From: Corynebacterium parakroppenstedtii
GTDB lineage: Bacteria; Actinomycetota; Actinomycetes; Mycobacteriales; Mycobacteriaceae
Assembly: GCF_019754935.1 (NCBI RefSeq)
Contig: NZ_JAGSOA010000002.1
Location: 186,001 to 250,000 of the forward strand
DNA: 64,000 bases
Direction: 5' to 3'
Of this stretch, positions 15,282 to 24,149 are shown one piece after another. Both the position numbers and the translations under genes were made by a program. The stretch's first letter is position 1, and each line of letters opens with the position of its first letter. The notes beneath the pieces were generated by a model. The model saw only the letters and a list, made by a program, of their open reading frames with translations. It did not search any database and was not told the origin of the DNA.

Positions 15282-16061
15282 TTAGCCATCCAATTCGGTT
15301 ACGGCTTCGCCCGCAGCATTGAGAGCCGACAGCGATTCCGATGAGCCCAGGTCAGCCAACGAATCCAGCACGATCGTGTGCGGTCGGGCCTCCAAAACAT
15401 CACGTGATAACGACCCGGTGAGAACGCCAACTCCGCGCACCCCTGCATTGGTTGCGGCATCCAGATCAGCGGTGGTGTCGCCCGCAGAAATCACCTCAGC
15501 GACGTTCGTCACGCCGGTGAGCTCCATGGCGTGATGAATCAGGTAAGGCGCGGGACGGCCCGCCCGCACGGTGTCGCTTGTCACCAGTGCGTCGACGGAA
15601 AATGGGGCGTTGTCTGCGTCGTCGATAAGTCGAGATGAAACGGTTGTTTCATACGGAGCCATAGACAGAGCACGGGCACCCCACCCAGCCGCGGAGAGGA
15701 CAATCTCGGCAATCGAACGCTGAAATCCGGTGGTCAGCGCAACTTTTCCGCCCTTGCGCTGGAACTCCCGTAAAAGCTTTTCCACTCCGGGGATAGGCGT
15801 CGGCGGGTTATTGGTGTATTCCGTCTGCAGCCCTTCGAGAAAATCGTTGTATGCAGTGGTGATGGTCTCTTCCGACGGGGTAAAACCACCGGTGCTCAAC
15901 AGCGTGATAATCGCGCTACGTTTTTCCGTTCCCTTGACCTGGTTGACCTGGTCAGGCGTAACGGTGATGCCCTGTTTTTCCACGCTTTCGCGCAATTGGC
16001 GGTACACGACTCCGCCTTCGTCGATCGTGGTGCCAGCAATATCGCATACAAGGAGGGTCAT
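15282..16061 (-). CDS. phosphonatase-like HAD hydrolase
   Basis: 259 aa. It starts MTLLVCDIAGTTIDEGG, the DxAGTT nucleophile motif that distinguishes phosphonoacetaldehyde hydrolase-like HAD enzymes from ordinary phosphatases. Further motifs are TTGFQRS (HAD motif II), GRPAPYLIHHAMELTGV and SAGDTTADLDAATNAGVRGVG (motif III/IV acidic residues). It resembles the phosphonatase-like family found with phosphonate transporters and would release phosphate from phosphonoacetaldehyde or a related compound. Divergent from the FAD oxidoreductase/phnDCE genes, sharing a promoter region. The start has TAGGGT 6 bases upstream. Confidence 0.88.
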   Translation of the reverse strand: MTLLVCDIAGTTIDEGGVVYRQLRESVEKQGITVTPDQVNQVKGTEKRSAIITLLSTGGFTPSEETITTAYNDFLEGLQTEYTNNPPTPIPGVEKLLREFQRKGGKVALTTGFQRSIAEIVLSAAGWGARALSMAPYETTVSSRLIDDADNAPFSVDALVTSDTVRAGRPAPYLIHHAMELTGVTNVAEVISAGDTTADLDAATNAGVRGVGVLTGSLSRDVLEARPHTIVLDSLADLGSSESLSALNAAGEAVTELDG

Positions 16062-16067
16062 GTCTGA

Positions 16068-16073
16068 ACCCTA
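16068..16073 (-). promoter_or_regulatory. -10 box TAGGGT of the phosphonatase-like gene
   Basis: Minus-strand TAGGGT, 6-base spacer, ATG at 16061. Leaderless start predicted. Confidence 0.45.
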
Positions 16074-16132
16074 ACAGGTTCGCTGGACTGAGTACACGGT
16101 TTAGGGACACAAACTGCGGGTCCCACGGGTTC

Positions 16133-16183
16133 TTTTCACGGTTCACAAAGTGAAAATGACGTGATGTAAATACTCGGTTACAT
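16133..16183. promoter_or_regulatory. operator cluster in the phosphonate divergent promoter region
   Basis: Three overlapping patterns lie between the divergent phosphonate genes. TTTTCAC (16133-16139) and GTGAAAA (16150-16156) are inverted repeats; inside, TTCAC occurs at 16135 and 16142, i.e. as a direct repeat with a 7-base period, and TTCAC-AAA-GTGAA is a tight palindrome. ATGTAA (16164-16169) and TTACAT (16178-16183) form a second inverted repeat with an 8-base gap, a shape seen for GntR-type sites. The direct repeat is also reminiscent of Pho boxes. No regulator gene is adjacent. Confidence 0.45.
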
Positions 16184-16283
16184 GATCTGACTGCTTAGGG
16201 AAAGTACAGATGAAACCTGCGTGAATTTATTGATAAAAACTCGACATATCGAACTTAAGGCGACCACCATAGAGATTATGGAT

Positions 16284-17498
16284 ATGTTTAGGTCAGCCGA
16301 GGAAACACAGTCTCACGAGAACGGAGTGGGGAATAAAACCGATCTTATTATCGTGGGCGCAGGCATCGTAGGCCTTGCTACTGCGTGGCGCGCTCATCAC
16401 CAGGGACGGCGAGTTCACGTTATTGATCGTGCTAACCGTCCGGTCGGCGCCTCTATCCAAAACTTCGGCCACGCGTGCTTTACTGCCCAAGCCGACGCTA
16501 TTCAGGATGTCGCGGCAGACTCCCGTGATGGATGGAAAGCAGCCGCCGCTGAAACTGGCTTGTGGGCGGCGCAACCCGGCACAGTCGTACCCACTGTGAG
16601 CGAGACCGAGATGACCGTGCTCCGCCAGTTCCACGACCACCGCGGTTCTGAGCAGGTCACTCTTTTGAACGCGGATGACACGCGTGAACGGCTGGGCCTC
16701 ACGGGCTCCGAAAACAGCGGCGCTGACGACATCATTGGTGGGGCACTTTTACCGCTCGACATGAGAGTCAACCCTCGGGAAGCCGCACCGCGCCTGGCAG
16801 AATGGCTCGCCGCGAACGGCGTCGAATTTAGTTGGAACACGGCCGTTCACCACGTGGGGGACGGGCAGGTTGATACCTCCCGTGGAACGTTGTCCGCCGA
16901 CGAAGTCGTTGTCTGCCCCGGGCACCATGTCGGGAATATTTTCCCCGATATTGCGGAGCGCAATGGACTAAGAACCTGCATCCTGACCATGGCGTTGATT
17001 GATCGCCCTGACCATATTCCCGAGGATCTCGCGATGCTGACGGGGACGTCGCTCGCCCGTTATGACGGCGTGGCTGCGATGTCCGGTGTGCCGGATCTGC
17101 GTGAAGAATTATTAGATACGAAGCCCGAATTAGTCGGATGTATTGCCAACCTTATGGCTACTGCTTTGCCGGACGGCGCAATTCCTGGTCTCAACTCCAG
17201 TGGTAGCGGAATATTTATCGGCGATTCCCATGATTATGCGCAGTCTCCTGAGCTCTTTATTCAGCAGAGCATCGCGGACCTGCTTATGGACAATGCGTCT
17301 GCATATCTCGGCATCGAGCATCCCGTGGTGCGCCAGCGCTGGCAGGGCCGATACGCGGACAGCCCGGACACCAACCTTGTTCTTGAGCGGCCCGACGACC
17401 GCACCACGGTGGCCGTCGTCGCTTCTGGTATCGGGATGACCTTGTCGTTCGGGATCGCAACTTTGATTACTGAACACTGCGATGCACCTGACTTTTAA
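16284..17498 (+). CDS. FAD-dependent oxidoreductase of phosphonate clusters (TIGR03364-like)
   Basis: 404 aa from the ATG at 16284, with AGAGAT eight bases upstream; ATG 16278 and GTG 16221 are alternatives. The dinucleotide-binding motif LIIVGAGIVGLATAWRAHHQG is followed by an acidic ribose contact (VIDR), and GASIQNFGHACFTAQ is characteristic of the DAO-type oxidases associated with phosphonate uptake and phosphonatase genes. Such enzymes oxidise amines and may turn 2-aminoethylphosphonate or an N-alkyl derivative into phosphonoacetaldehyde. It heads the phnDCE group and faces the phosphonatase-like gene; no PhnW transaminase is in the window. The product assignment is from family and context. 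Confidence 0.85.
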   Translation: MFRSAEETQSHENGVGNKTDLIIVGAGIVGLATAWRAHHQGRRVHVIDRANRPVGASIQNFGHACFTAQADAIQDVAADSRDGWKAAAAETGLWAAQPGTVVPTVSETEMTVLRQFHDHRGSEQVTLLNADDTRERLGLTGSENSGADDIIGGALLPLDMRVNPREAAPRLAEWLAANGVEFSWNTAVHHVGDGQVDTSRGTLSADEVVVCPGHHVGNIFPDIAERNGLRTCILTMALIDRPDHIPEDLAMLTGTSLARYDGVAAMSGVPDLREELLDTKPELVGCIANLMATALPDGAIPGLNSSGSGIFIGDSHDYAQSPELFIQQSIADLLMDNASAYLGIEHPVVRQRWQGRYADSPDTNLVLERPDDRTTVAVVASGIGMTLSFGIATLITEHCDAPDF

Positions 17499-17640
17499 CC
17501 GCTTTATCCATTAGTCCGTCGGTTTGTCGTGATCGGCGTTACAGCAACGAAGACTCTCCTCATGGCGTTGTGGCATTGTCACTCTCTGTTCTCGGCGCCC
17601 ATTCTTCCTCCCACTCCACTCCACTCCAGAAAGGGTGCCA

Positions 17641-18552
17641 GTGAGACACCGCATCACCACTCTTGCCTTTGCTTCGCTGATGGGACTTTCCGCGGCATGC
17701 CTAGTGTCGTGCGCCCCGGGCGGTGCATCGGGAAGCCCGACGTGCCCGTACGGAAAGATTGCCTTCGGCGTCGAGCCATACGAAAACCCGAAAGCCCTGG
17801 AAGCCGCCTACAAAACCATTGCCGACGACCTCACCAAGAAGATGGATTGCCCCGTCAAAGTTCAGATTGTGGAGGACTACTCGGCAGAGGTTTTAGCCAT
17901 GCGGAACGGGTCACTCGTGCTGGGGCAGTTTGGCCCGCTGGGATACGTTTTTGCCGACGAAAAAGCAGGAGCAGAGCCCCTCGTGTCATTCGGCGACGCC
18001 GAGGGCAAACTGTCGAGCTATACCGCGGGGATCTGGGCGAAGAAATCGTCGGGAATTCACGACGTGGCGTCGCTGCGCGGAAAGCAATTGGCCTTGGGCG
18101 GTGTGGGGTCGACATCGGGCGATGCACTTCCGCGCAAAGCTGTGAAAGACGCTGGTCTCTCCGATAAAGATCTGACCATGGATTATGCCGGCGGGCACCC
18201 CGAAGCGTTGATGTCGTTGACGAATGGTGCCGTCGATGCGGCAGAGATCAACTCCCAAACGTTGGCCACTGCGATCAGTGAAGGACGTTTTCAACCTGAT
18301 GACTACGTCCAAATATGGAAATCGGACCCTATTCCGAATGACCCCATCACGGTGTCGAAGAAAGCTAACCCCGAGCTCAAGCGCAAGCTGCGAACTGCGC
18401 TGACTCAGCTGGATCCCAGCACGGTGAAGAAGGTGGCTGGATACCTCGACGTTGATCCGCCCGGCCCGTTGGTTCGCGTGACAAAGCAGGACTACTCGGC
18501 GCTTTTTGAACTCAGTGCGGCGCTGGGCCTGACCACGGATGACGTTGAATAA
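17641..18552 (+). CDS. phnD: phosphonate ABC transporter substrate-binding lipoprotein
   Basis: 303 aa from the GTG at 17641, six bases after AGAAAGG; a GTG at 17635 is too close to that site. The signal peptide ends with lipobox CLVSC, so it is anchored outside the membrane. The mature part has the PhnD pattern: KIAFGVEPYENPKALEAAY, then EDYSAEVLAMRNGSLVLGQFGPLGYVFA and GKQLALGGVGSTSGDALPRKAV, the loops that bind the phosphonate group in this family. It delivers ligand to PhnC/PhnE encoded next. The gap before it (17499-17640) has a pyrimidine-rich CCACT repeat and no gene. Confidence 0.93.
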   Translation: MRHRITTLAFASLMGLSAACLVSCAPGGASGSPTCPYGKIAFGVEPYENPKALEAAYKTIADDLTKKMDCPVKVQIVEDYSAEVLAMRNGSLVLGQFGPLGYVFADEKAGAEPLVSFGDAEGKLSSYTAGIWAKKSSGIHDVASLRGKQLALGGVGSTSGDALPRKAVKDAGLSDKDLTMDYAGGHPEALMSLTNGAVDAAEINSQTLATAISEGRFQPDDYVQIWKSDPIPNDPITVSKKANPELKRKLRTALTQLDPSTVKKVAGYLDVDPPGPLVRVTKQDYSALFELSAALGLTTDDVE

Positions 18553-18622
18553 TGCTCGGGCCGGGCAACACAGCTGGACACTCCAAGCCCAGACTCGGCT
18601 AGTGGCTACTCAGGGAGACACC

Positions 18623-19567
18623 ATGTGGAATAAAAACAATGAACACCGACGACCATATCCTGCGGAAAACATACCTAGCCCGGTGCTTCTCACACAGGAA
18701 GAATCCGCCGGATTACACAGCGATACCGGCGACACCCATTCCTCCGGGAGGACATTAGTCCAGGTGAGAGATATTGCTAAAGCATTTGGGGATAACCATG
18801 TTCTCCGCAATATCAGTTTCTCGGCATCCGAGGGGGAGATGGTGGCGCTCCTCGGTGCCAATGGTTCGGGGAAATCGACAGCATTGCGCATCGTCGCCGG
18901 GCTCCATAAACCTGACCAGGGCGATATCACGATCGATACTTCTGTGGGAACGGCAATGATCTTCCAGAAGATCCACCTAGTCCCCAGGTGGAGCGTTCTC
19001 GACAATGTGTGTGTTGGTGGGCTCGCCCACATTCCTTTCTGGCGATCTCTGACTACGTGGACATTCCCGCAGTTCCTCCGCGAAGAGGCGATGGGGTGCC
19101 TAGAACGTGTTGGGCTAGCAGATCGAGCCTTCGACCGATGCGGATCGCTGTCCGGTGGGCAACAGCAACGAGTGGCAGTGGCGAGAGCCCTATGCCAGAG
19201 AGCCCGCGTAGTTCTTGCCGATGAGCCCACATCAGCTCTCGACCCAACGGCTGCGCACCAGGTCATGGGGCTGCTCCGTGACATTTCGATAGAGGCGAAC
19301 ATTGCGTGCATCGCTGTCGTCCATCAGCCAGAGCTGGCCCTGGAGTATTGCGACACCATCATCGGCATTAAGGAAGGGTTGGTGGCTTTCGACCTGCCCC
19401 GTCACGCATGTGACCTCGATACCATAAGCAGCCTTTATACCGTCGGCAATCAGAAGTCCCGTGCCATCGATGCACCCATTCCCTTTGATAAAGACGCCGA
19501 GGTGTCCGCCCGTGATGAACTTGAGCGAAACCGTACCGCATTCGGCCAGCTGGAAGGACGACAGTGA
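18623..19567 (+). CDS. phnC: phosphonate ABC transporter ATPase
   Basis: 314 aa from the ATG at 18623, five bases after AGGGAG; an in-frame ATG-like start at 18539 overlapping phnD is rejected. A roughly 40-residue non-family N-terminal tail precedes the ABC domain, with Walker A GANGSGKST, signature LSGGQQQRVAVARAL, Walker B VVLADEPTSALD and the switch histidine in VVHQPELAL. The C-terminal tail (about 40 residues) is also longer than usual. It energises phosphonate import together with PhnE; the last 4 bases overlap the phnE start (GTGA). Confidence 0.93.
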   Translation: MWNKNNEHRRPYPAENIPSPVLLTQEESAGLHSDTGDTHSSGRTLVQVRDIAKAFGDNHVLRNISFSASEGEMVALLGANGSGKSTALRIVAGLHKPDQGDITIDTSVGTAMIFQKIHLVPRWSVLDNVCVGGLAHIPFWRSLTTWTFPQFLREEAMGCLERVGLADRAFDRCGSLSGGQQQRVAVARALCQRARVVLADEPTSALDPTAAHQVMGLLRDISIEANIACIAVVHQPELALEYCDTIIGIKEGLVAFDLPRHACDLDTISSLYTVGNQKSRAIDAPIPFDKDAEVSARDELERNRTAFGQLEGRQ

Positions 19568-20493
19568 GTAAATTAGTTCAACCGCAATCTTCCTCCACCA
19601 TCCGGCGCGAGCGTACTGAGGGGTCGTCGTTCAATCGGGGGACTCACAGCGCAGGTTCCGTAGACTCACGACTCGCGGCTGTCCCGCACATCCTGGTCCA
19701 ACCCGTAGTGATACCGAAGAGGCCGAAAGCGCGACTGTGGGTTGGCTGGATCACCGCCATTGCTGTGGCCGTGATTATCCACGCGATCGCTGTCAATAGC
19801 ACCGAGTTTTATGTCGAGAAACTGATTGACGGTTGGTCAAATATGGTGGCGTTCTTTAAGGATGCTTTCCCGCCGAACCTCGACATGGACGGCGTCGTTA
19901 AGCCTGGTTTCGAGGGACTTCTGACAACGCTCTGGATCGGGCTCTTGGGTACGACCTTTTCCGTTCCGCTTGCCTTCGTTTTATCCCTGGGAGCTGCGGA
20001 AACAGTTACCCCTCATCGTACGGTGTACCACGCATGCCGTTCAGTGTTGTCATTCCTTAGGGCGGTACCTGACATTGTCTTTGCCCTCATTTTTGTCACC
20101 GCAGTGGGGCTGGGCCCGTTTGCCGGCGTCATGGCGCTGATCCTGCATAACACAGGCGTGATGGGAAAACTCTGGGCGGAAGCCGTCGAGGAAATCGATG
20201 ACGGGCCTCAAATAGCTTTACGTACGGCGGGGGCGAATCGTGTGCAGCAGGTATGCCACGCCGTATTGCCGATGTCGATGGCAAATCTTGTTGGTCTGCT
20301 TTTGTACCGGTTTGACGTTAATGTGCGTAGTTCGCTGGTCTTAGGGTTAGTGGGCGCCGGCGGAATCGGATTATTAATTAATAGGTCAATTAAGACATTT
20401 CAATTTGATGAAATGCTTACCTACATCATCATGGTTCTCGTTCTTGTGATCGTGGTGGACCAATTAAGTGCGTGGCTTCGTCGGCACTTGTAG
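19564..20493 (+). CDS. phnE: phosphonate ABC transporter permease
   Basis: 309 aa. After a hydrophilic N-terminus of about 55 residues come six hydrophobic helices and the EAA-type coupling loop (AEAVEEIDDGPQIALRTAG, then RVQQVCHAVLPMSM), which contacts the ATPase. LRAVPDIVFALIFVTAVGLGPFAG and DVNVRSSLVLGLVGAGGIG are strongly PhnE-like. GTG start overlapping the phnC stop shows translational coupling. Together with PhnD and PhnC it forms a complete phosphonate importer; one permease gene is enough for a homodimer. Confidence 0.93.
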   Translation: MSKLVQPQSSSTIRRERTEGSSFNRGTHSAGSVDSRLAAVPHILVQPVVIPKRPKARLWVGWITAIAVAVIIHAIAVNSTEFYVEKLIDGWSNMVAFFKDAFPPNLDMDGVVKPGFEGLLTTLWIGLLGTTFSVPLAFVLSLGAAETVTPHRTVYHACRSVLSFLRAVPDIVFALIFVTAVGLGPFAGVMALILHNTGVMGKLWAEAVEEIDDGPQIALRTAGANRVQQVCHAVLPMSMANLVGLLLYRFDVNVRSSLVLGLVGAGGIGLLINRSIKTFQFDEMLTYIIMVLVLVIVVDQLSAWLRRHL

Positions 20494-20571
20494 TTCACGA
20501 CGTTGTCGACGAGTCGACGCGGTCCACGCTGAGAGGGGAGTGCTGGCCGCGTCACGCGTCTGTCGTCGGAA

Positions 20572-21180
20572 TTAGGGCGCAGGTGTCAATGAGATATCGT
20601 CGGCGTTTTTCCAGGTCAAAGCGATATTGAACTGTTCTAACCAGGAGTCGATATCCCCGTAGGTCGTCAGCCCGTCGACGACGATGGCTGTCACGGAGAG
20701 AGCGTGCGCCAATTCGGCGGCAGTGATAAAGCCTTGGGTGTAGGCGTCTTCGAGCTCATCGAGATCAAGGACTTCCATGGAATAGCGGTCGTGCGCGGCG
20801 GAATCGTTGCGGTAGAGAACGATGTCCGCGTAGTAGTCGGTGGTCGTCCAGATGGGGCGCTCACTATCACGCGTGTTGTGCGCGATGTCGATATAAAACT
20901 CTTGCCTGTCGGTGAGCGCCTCACTGGCTTTCGTTTCTGACCGAAAGTGGAATTTTGTGATTCGGATATCGGGTTCACGCAATAACCATGCTTCGATATA
21001 TCCGAACCGTGGATGGTCTGCTCCTCTACCCATATAAAGCCCGAATGATGTTTCGACATACGTATCGACGGTGCGTGTGAAACCCTTAGGGTCAATATTT
21101 GTCTTGCTGTCGATATCGAATGTTTCGTGTTTGGGAGCGTGAATAGCTCTGTGATGGGGCTGAGTCGTTGGTGATTGCAT
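20572..21180 (-). CDS. DUF402 domain protein
   Basis: 202 aa from the ATG at 21180, chosen because AGGA precedes it; an ATG two codons earlier (21186) is also possible. The sequence ETFDIDSKTNIDPKGFTR, FGLYMGRGADHPRFGYIEAW and EFYIDIAHNT ... YYADIVLYR match the actinobacterial DUF402 proteins, a beta-barrel fold with acidic residues for metal binding and proposed nucleotide-phosphatase activity in some relatives. A C-terminal helix (LEDAYTQGFITAAELAHAL) follows. Downstream of the chelatase D-subunit gene and convergent with phnE. Role in this organism unknown. Confidence 0.82.
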   Translation of the reverse strand: MQSPTTQPHHRAIHAPKHETFDIDSKTNIDPKGFTRTVDTYVETSFGLYMGRGADHPRFGYIEAWLLREPDIRITKFHFRSETKASEALTDRQEFYIDIAHNTRDSERPIWTTTDYYADIVLYRNDSAAHDRYSMEVLDLDELEDAYTQGFITAAELAHALSVTAIVVDGLTTYGDIDSWLEQFNIALTWKNADDISLTPAP

Positions 21181-21190
21181 AGCCATCCTG

Positions 21191-21224
21191 TGTTAATTAT
21201 GCCGATTTGTTAATTGTGCCGGTT
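21191..21224. repeat. 17-bp tandem direct repeat
   Basis: TGTTAATTATGCCGATT (21191-21207) and TGTTAATTGTGCCGGTT (21208-21224) match at 15 of 17 positions. They fill the gap between the end of the chelatase D gene and the DUF402 gene. AT-rich; could be a regulator site or simple duplication. Confidence 0.7.
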
Positions 21225-23146
21225 TAGTTTCGACGATCGCGGTTGTGACGTCGCCGTCGAGACCGGCCCCGGGACGAGACCGGTATGCACGTCACCGATG
21301 ACACCACGGCATCGAGTTCATACTTGGCCTTCTCTGCATCCTCAGTGGGGGTGCCGTGTGAATGGGGAAGGCCGACGTTGGCACGGCCGTCGGAGAGTTC
21401 GATGACGCGGACTAATTCGGGCGGAAACCGTCGGGCAATATTCGCTGCCCGAAGTCGTGCTGAGGCTAGGGGAGTGCCGCCACCCGTGGGCAGTGAAGTG
21501 AGGCATCGTCGGGCTCGTGACAGGCTCCGAGTGACGGGCAACCCGATAGCTGCTTCATGTCCCCGGGCGACGATGATGCAGACTTTGCTGCGGTCCCGAT
21601 AGCTCGATTGCAGAACCTCTAGGGCGGTGGATTTTGCCGTGCGGATGGCGCCGCGGCCCATGGATCCGGATGCGTCAACAATGATGATGACCAGTTCGCC
21701 ACCAGCAGATTCGCGTTGGGCCGTGCGGAGATCATCGCGGGTCAGGATGATTCGACGTTGATCGTGCTGACCACTCTGCTTCTGCTGATCGTCTTGACGG
21801 CGATGCCGGAATCGCTGCCACGGCGCCGCTGCAGCAAGAGTGGGAAGAATCGCGAGATCGGTGTCATGGGTTCGCGCTGGCATGACCCGACGAACACGGC
21901 CGCGATGGGAGATCCCACGTGGCCCATGACGACCGGGCCACACCGCGGTTGACGTCCGCCCTCGGCGAGGGACGTGGGGGATGGCTAAAGGCTGGTCATC
22001 AGGCTTATCGACGGGGTCAGTGTTCCGGGCTTCCTCTCCCGTGGAGGCGTCGTCATTGTGGGGAGGATCGTTGCGTTCCTCGCGCGACGTGTCACCGGAG
22101 TCGTTCTCCCGTGACGGTGAATTCTCGGAGGACTCATCTGAAACAGGCTCCTCATTGGAGGTGGTGTCTGGGTCGTTTGGGGAACTCTGGGTGTCGGCAT
22201 CCTCCGGTTGTGCCTCAGACGGATTGGCGCTGTTTTCTTTCTCGTTACCGTCTTCGTAGTCGCCGTCGTTATTCCGTGGATGATCGTCAAAGTCCGAGTC
22301 GTCAACGTCCTCCGGGAGCCGAGGCCGGATAAACATATCGACAACGGCTTCGTGTACATGTTCCGTGGCGCGCCCGAGGGTCCGCGCAGCATGCGCCATA
22401 TATATGGCGTCGAGAAGTAGTCCCGGCGTTGCCTGGCTCCCGAGATGAGTCATGAGCGCTCTGGCCACCCATTGGCTGAGCTCATCATCACCGTCGACGG
22501 CCCGAGCACCATCCTTCCTGGTATCAGAATCTTTAGTCCCGACGTCGGTATCGTCGGCATCGCCACGTTCGTCGGTAACACGAACCTCGTCGACTGTGGT
22601 CGTGCGGGAAGTGCCAGCGGGCATGTAGCGCGATGCGAGTGTGGCAATCATGTCAGGGTCGGTGGTGTAGGGAGCCGACAAAATCGGGCCGACATGATCG
22701 AGTATGACGGAGGGCACTTCATCGAGCGTCGACGTCTGCCGTGAATCGGGCACGGCAGAGATAACATGGCATGACGAAAAGTGCTGGGCGATGGCTGCGG
22801 CGGTATCCACCTCAAGAAGATGAGCATTGTGAATGATGACGAGCCCATCGCGCTGGGGTGCGTTGCGTCCGGGTACATCACCCCGGGGTGCAACCTCAGC
22901 TTCCCTCGCGACGTCGGATTGGTCGTGATTAAACGACGTGCTCATCCGCGTGATATCAGGGGGCGTCATACTCGGGCTCATGCGGATCACCGATTCATGC
23001 TTCGTGTCCGCCCAAAGTTCCCCCAGCGCATCTAACGATTCGTTGATCCGCACCGAATCGCCCGTGAGCAACAGCCACGAAGGGCGGGACTGCACCCATA
23101 CCTGTAGTGCATCAATGGCGTGTGCCAAAGAGCCAGGATATGCCAT
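21224..23146 (-). CDS. chlD: class I chelatase D subunit-like protein (VWA domain)
   Basis: 640 aa from the ATG at 23146 (GAGAG eight bases upstream); an ATG at 23176 would add ten residues. The N-terminal third resembles a degenerate AAA module without an intact P-loop (WLLLTGDSVRINESLD). A long acidic, low-complexity linker (about residues 265-400) follows, then a VWA domain with the metal-adhesion motif IIIVDASGSMG, the threonine loop PTGGGTPLASA and ELSDGRANVG. This is the layout of the ChlD/BchD or CobT-like subunit that couples the ATPase ring to the metal-inserting subunit. Third gene of an H-I-D operon, 47 bp after chlI. The very basic C-terminus (RGRSRRRRHNRDRRN) is unusual. Confidence 0.85.
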   Translation of the reverse strand: MAYPGSLAHAIDALQVWVQSRPSWLLLTGDSVRINESLDALGELWADTKHESVIRMSPSMTPPDITRMSTSFNHDQSDVAREAEVAPRGDVPGRNAPQRDGLVIIHNAHLLEVDTAAAIAQHFSSCHVISAVPDSRQTSTLDEVPSVILDHVGPILSAPYTTDPDMIATLASRYMPAGTSRTTTVDEVRVTDERGDADDTDVGTKDSDTRKDGARAVDGDDELSQWVARALMTHLGSQATPGLLLDAIYMAHAARTLGRATEHVHEAVVDMFIRPRLPEDVDDSDFDDHPRNNDGDYEDGNEKENSANPSEAQPEDADTQSSPNDPDTTSNEEPVSDESSENSPSRENDSGDTSREERNDPPHNDDASTGEEARNTDPVDKPDDQPLAIPHVPRRGRTSTAVWPGRHGPRGISHRGRVRRVMPARTHDTDLAILPTLAAAAPWQRFRHRRQDDQQKQSGQHDQRRIILTRDDLRTAQRESAGGELVIIIVDASGSMGRGAIRTAKSTALEVLQSSYRDRSKVCIIVARGHEAAIGLPVTRSLSRARRCLTSLPTGGGTPLASARLRAANIARRFPPELVRVIELSDGRANVGLPHSHGTPTEDAEKAKYELDAVVSSVTCIPVSSRGRSRRRRHNRDRRN

Positions 23147-23193
23147 GGTGTCACTCTCGTTAATGGTCGGGCTCATTATCGGTCGGAAAATAG

Positions 23194-24129
23194 TTATTCA
23201 CATACCTGGTGAATAGTGCGCGTCAACCGCGCATCAACATCGCCTGGTGCTTCGAATGCTTCGGTCGGCACGCGATGCCGGAGCGCCGCGAGGGCCACCG
23301 CATCAACATCCTCCCTGGTCACAGTGTTGTTACCGTGGAGGGCAGCCCGTGCACGTGCAGCACGGGTGATGACCAGCTCGCCCCGATGCCCCACGCATCC
23401 CGTTTCAGTACAGACCTCAACGGCAGTAAGCACAGCATCTTCACTGAGCTCAATATCACGGACGCGGTCACGCGCCTGCTCAATAGACGTGGCCAGCTCC
23501 TGCTCTTCTTCCTTGGCGTCATCAAGAAAAGCCTCAGGGTCCGCGTCGAAAGCGAGTCGCTCGCGAACAATAGTCATGCGCTCAGTCGGATCGGTGAGAG
23601 TGTCCACGCGCAAGGCCAGGCCGAACCGGTCCTGCAATTGTGGCCGCAAGTCACCCTCTTCAGGATTGCCGGACCCCACCAGCACAAATCGCGCCGGGTG
23701 CGTGTGGCTAATGCCGTCGCGCTCCACAATGTTGACCCCGGACGCCGCGACATCGAGCAAGACATCCACCAAGTGGTCGTCAAGCAGATTAATTTCGTCG
23801 ATATAGAGGAACCCATTGTTGGCGTCGGCCAACAATCCCGGGCGAAACCGCGCCTCGCCAGTTGTCAGCGCGGCGTCGATATCAAGCGACCCGATCAGGC
23901 GGTCTTCAGTCACGCCGAGAGGAACGTCGATAACCGGTGTTTGCGAAGAAGAAGACCCACCATGCTGCGACAGCAATTGCCCTAACGCGCGGACCGTCGT
24001 TGTTTTTCCTGTTCCCCTGTCGCCGAAAGCGAGCACACCCCCGATGCCGGGATCAATTGCGCAGAGGATTAGTGCTTCTTTGAGCTCATCTTGTCCGTGG
24101 ATGTGTGTAAAGGGATACACGCGGTTCAT
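23194..24129 (-). CDS. chlI: class I chelatase AAA+ ATPase subunit (ChlI/BchI-like)
   Basis: 311 aa. AAA+ ATPase with Walker A GDRGTGKTT (residues 36-44), the ChlI insert LGVTEDRLIGSLDIDAALTTG, Walker B GFLYIDEINLLDDHL (about 106-120), VERDGISHTHPARFVLVGSGNPEEGDLRPQLQDRFGL containing sensor 1 and arginine finger. A C-terminal helical lid ends the protein. It forms the motor ring of Mg/Co chelatases with the D subunit. Located between the H-like and D-like subunits, 20 bp after the H gene, so a single operon is likely. Confidence 0.92.
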   Translation of the reverse strand: MNRVYPFTHIHGQDELKEALILCAIDPGIGGVLAFGDRGTGKTTTVRALGQLLSQHGGSSSSQTPVIDVPLGVTEDRLIGSLDIDAALTTGEARFRPGLLADANNGFLYIDEINLLDDHLVDVLLDVAASGVNIVERDGISHTHPARFVLVGSGNPEEGDLRPQLQDRFGLALRVDTLTDPTERMTIVRERLAFDADPEAFLDDAKEEEQELATSIEQARDRVRDIELSEDAVLTAVEVCTETGCVGHRGELVITRAARARAALHGNNTVTREDVDAVALAALRHRVPTEAFEAPGDVDARLTRTIHQVCE

Positions 24130-24149
24130 TCGGTTACCTACGATTCGCG

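Noticed and set aside
17499..17640. CCACT repeat before phnD taken as possible CRISPR or regulatory repeat
   Set aside because: Only about three pentamers in a pyrimidine run; too short for an array and not symmetric.
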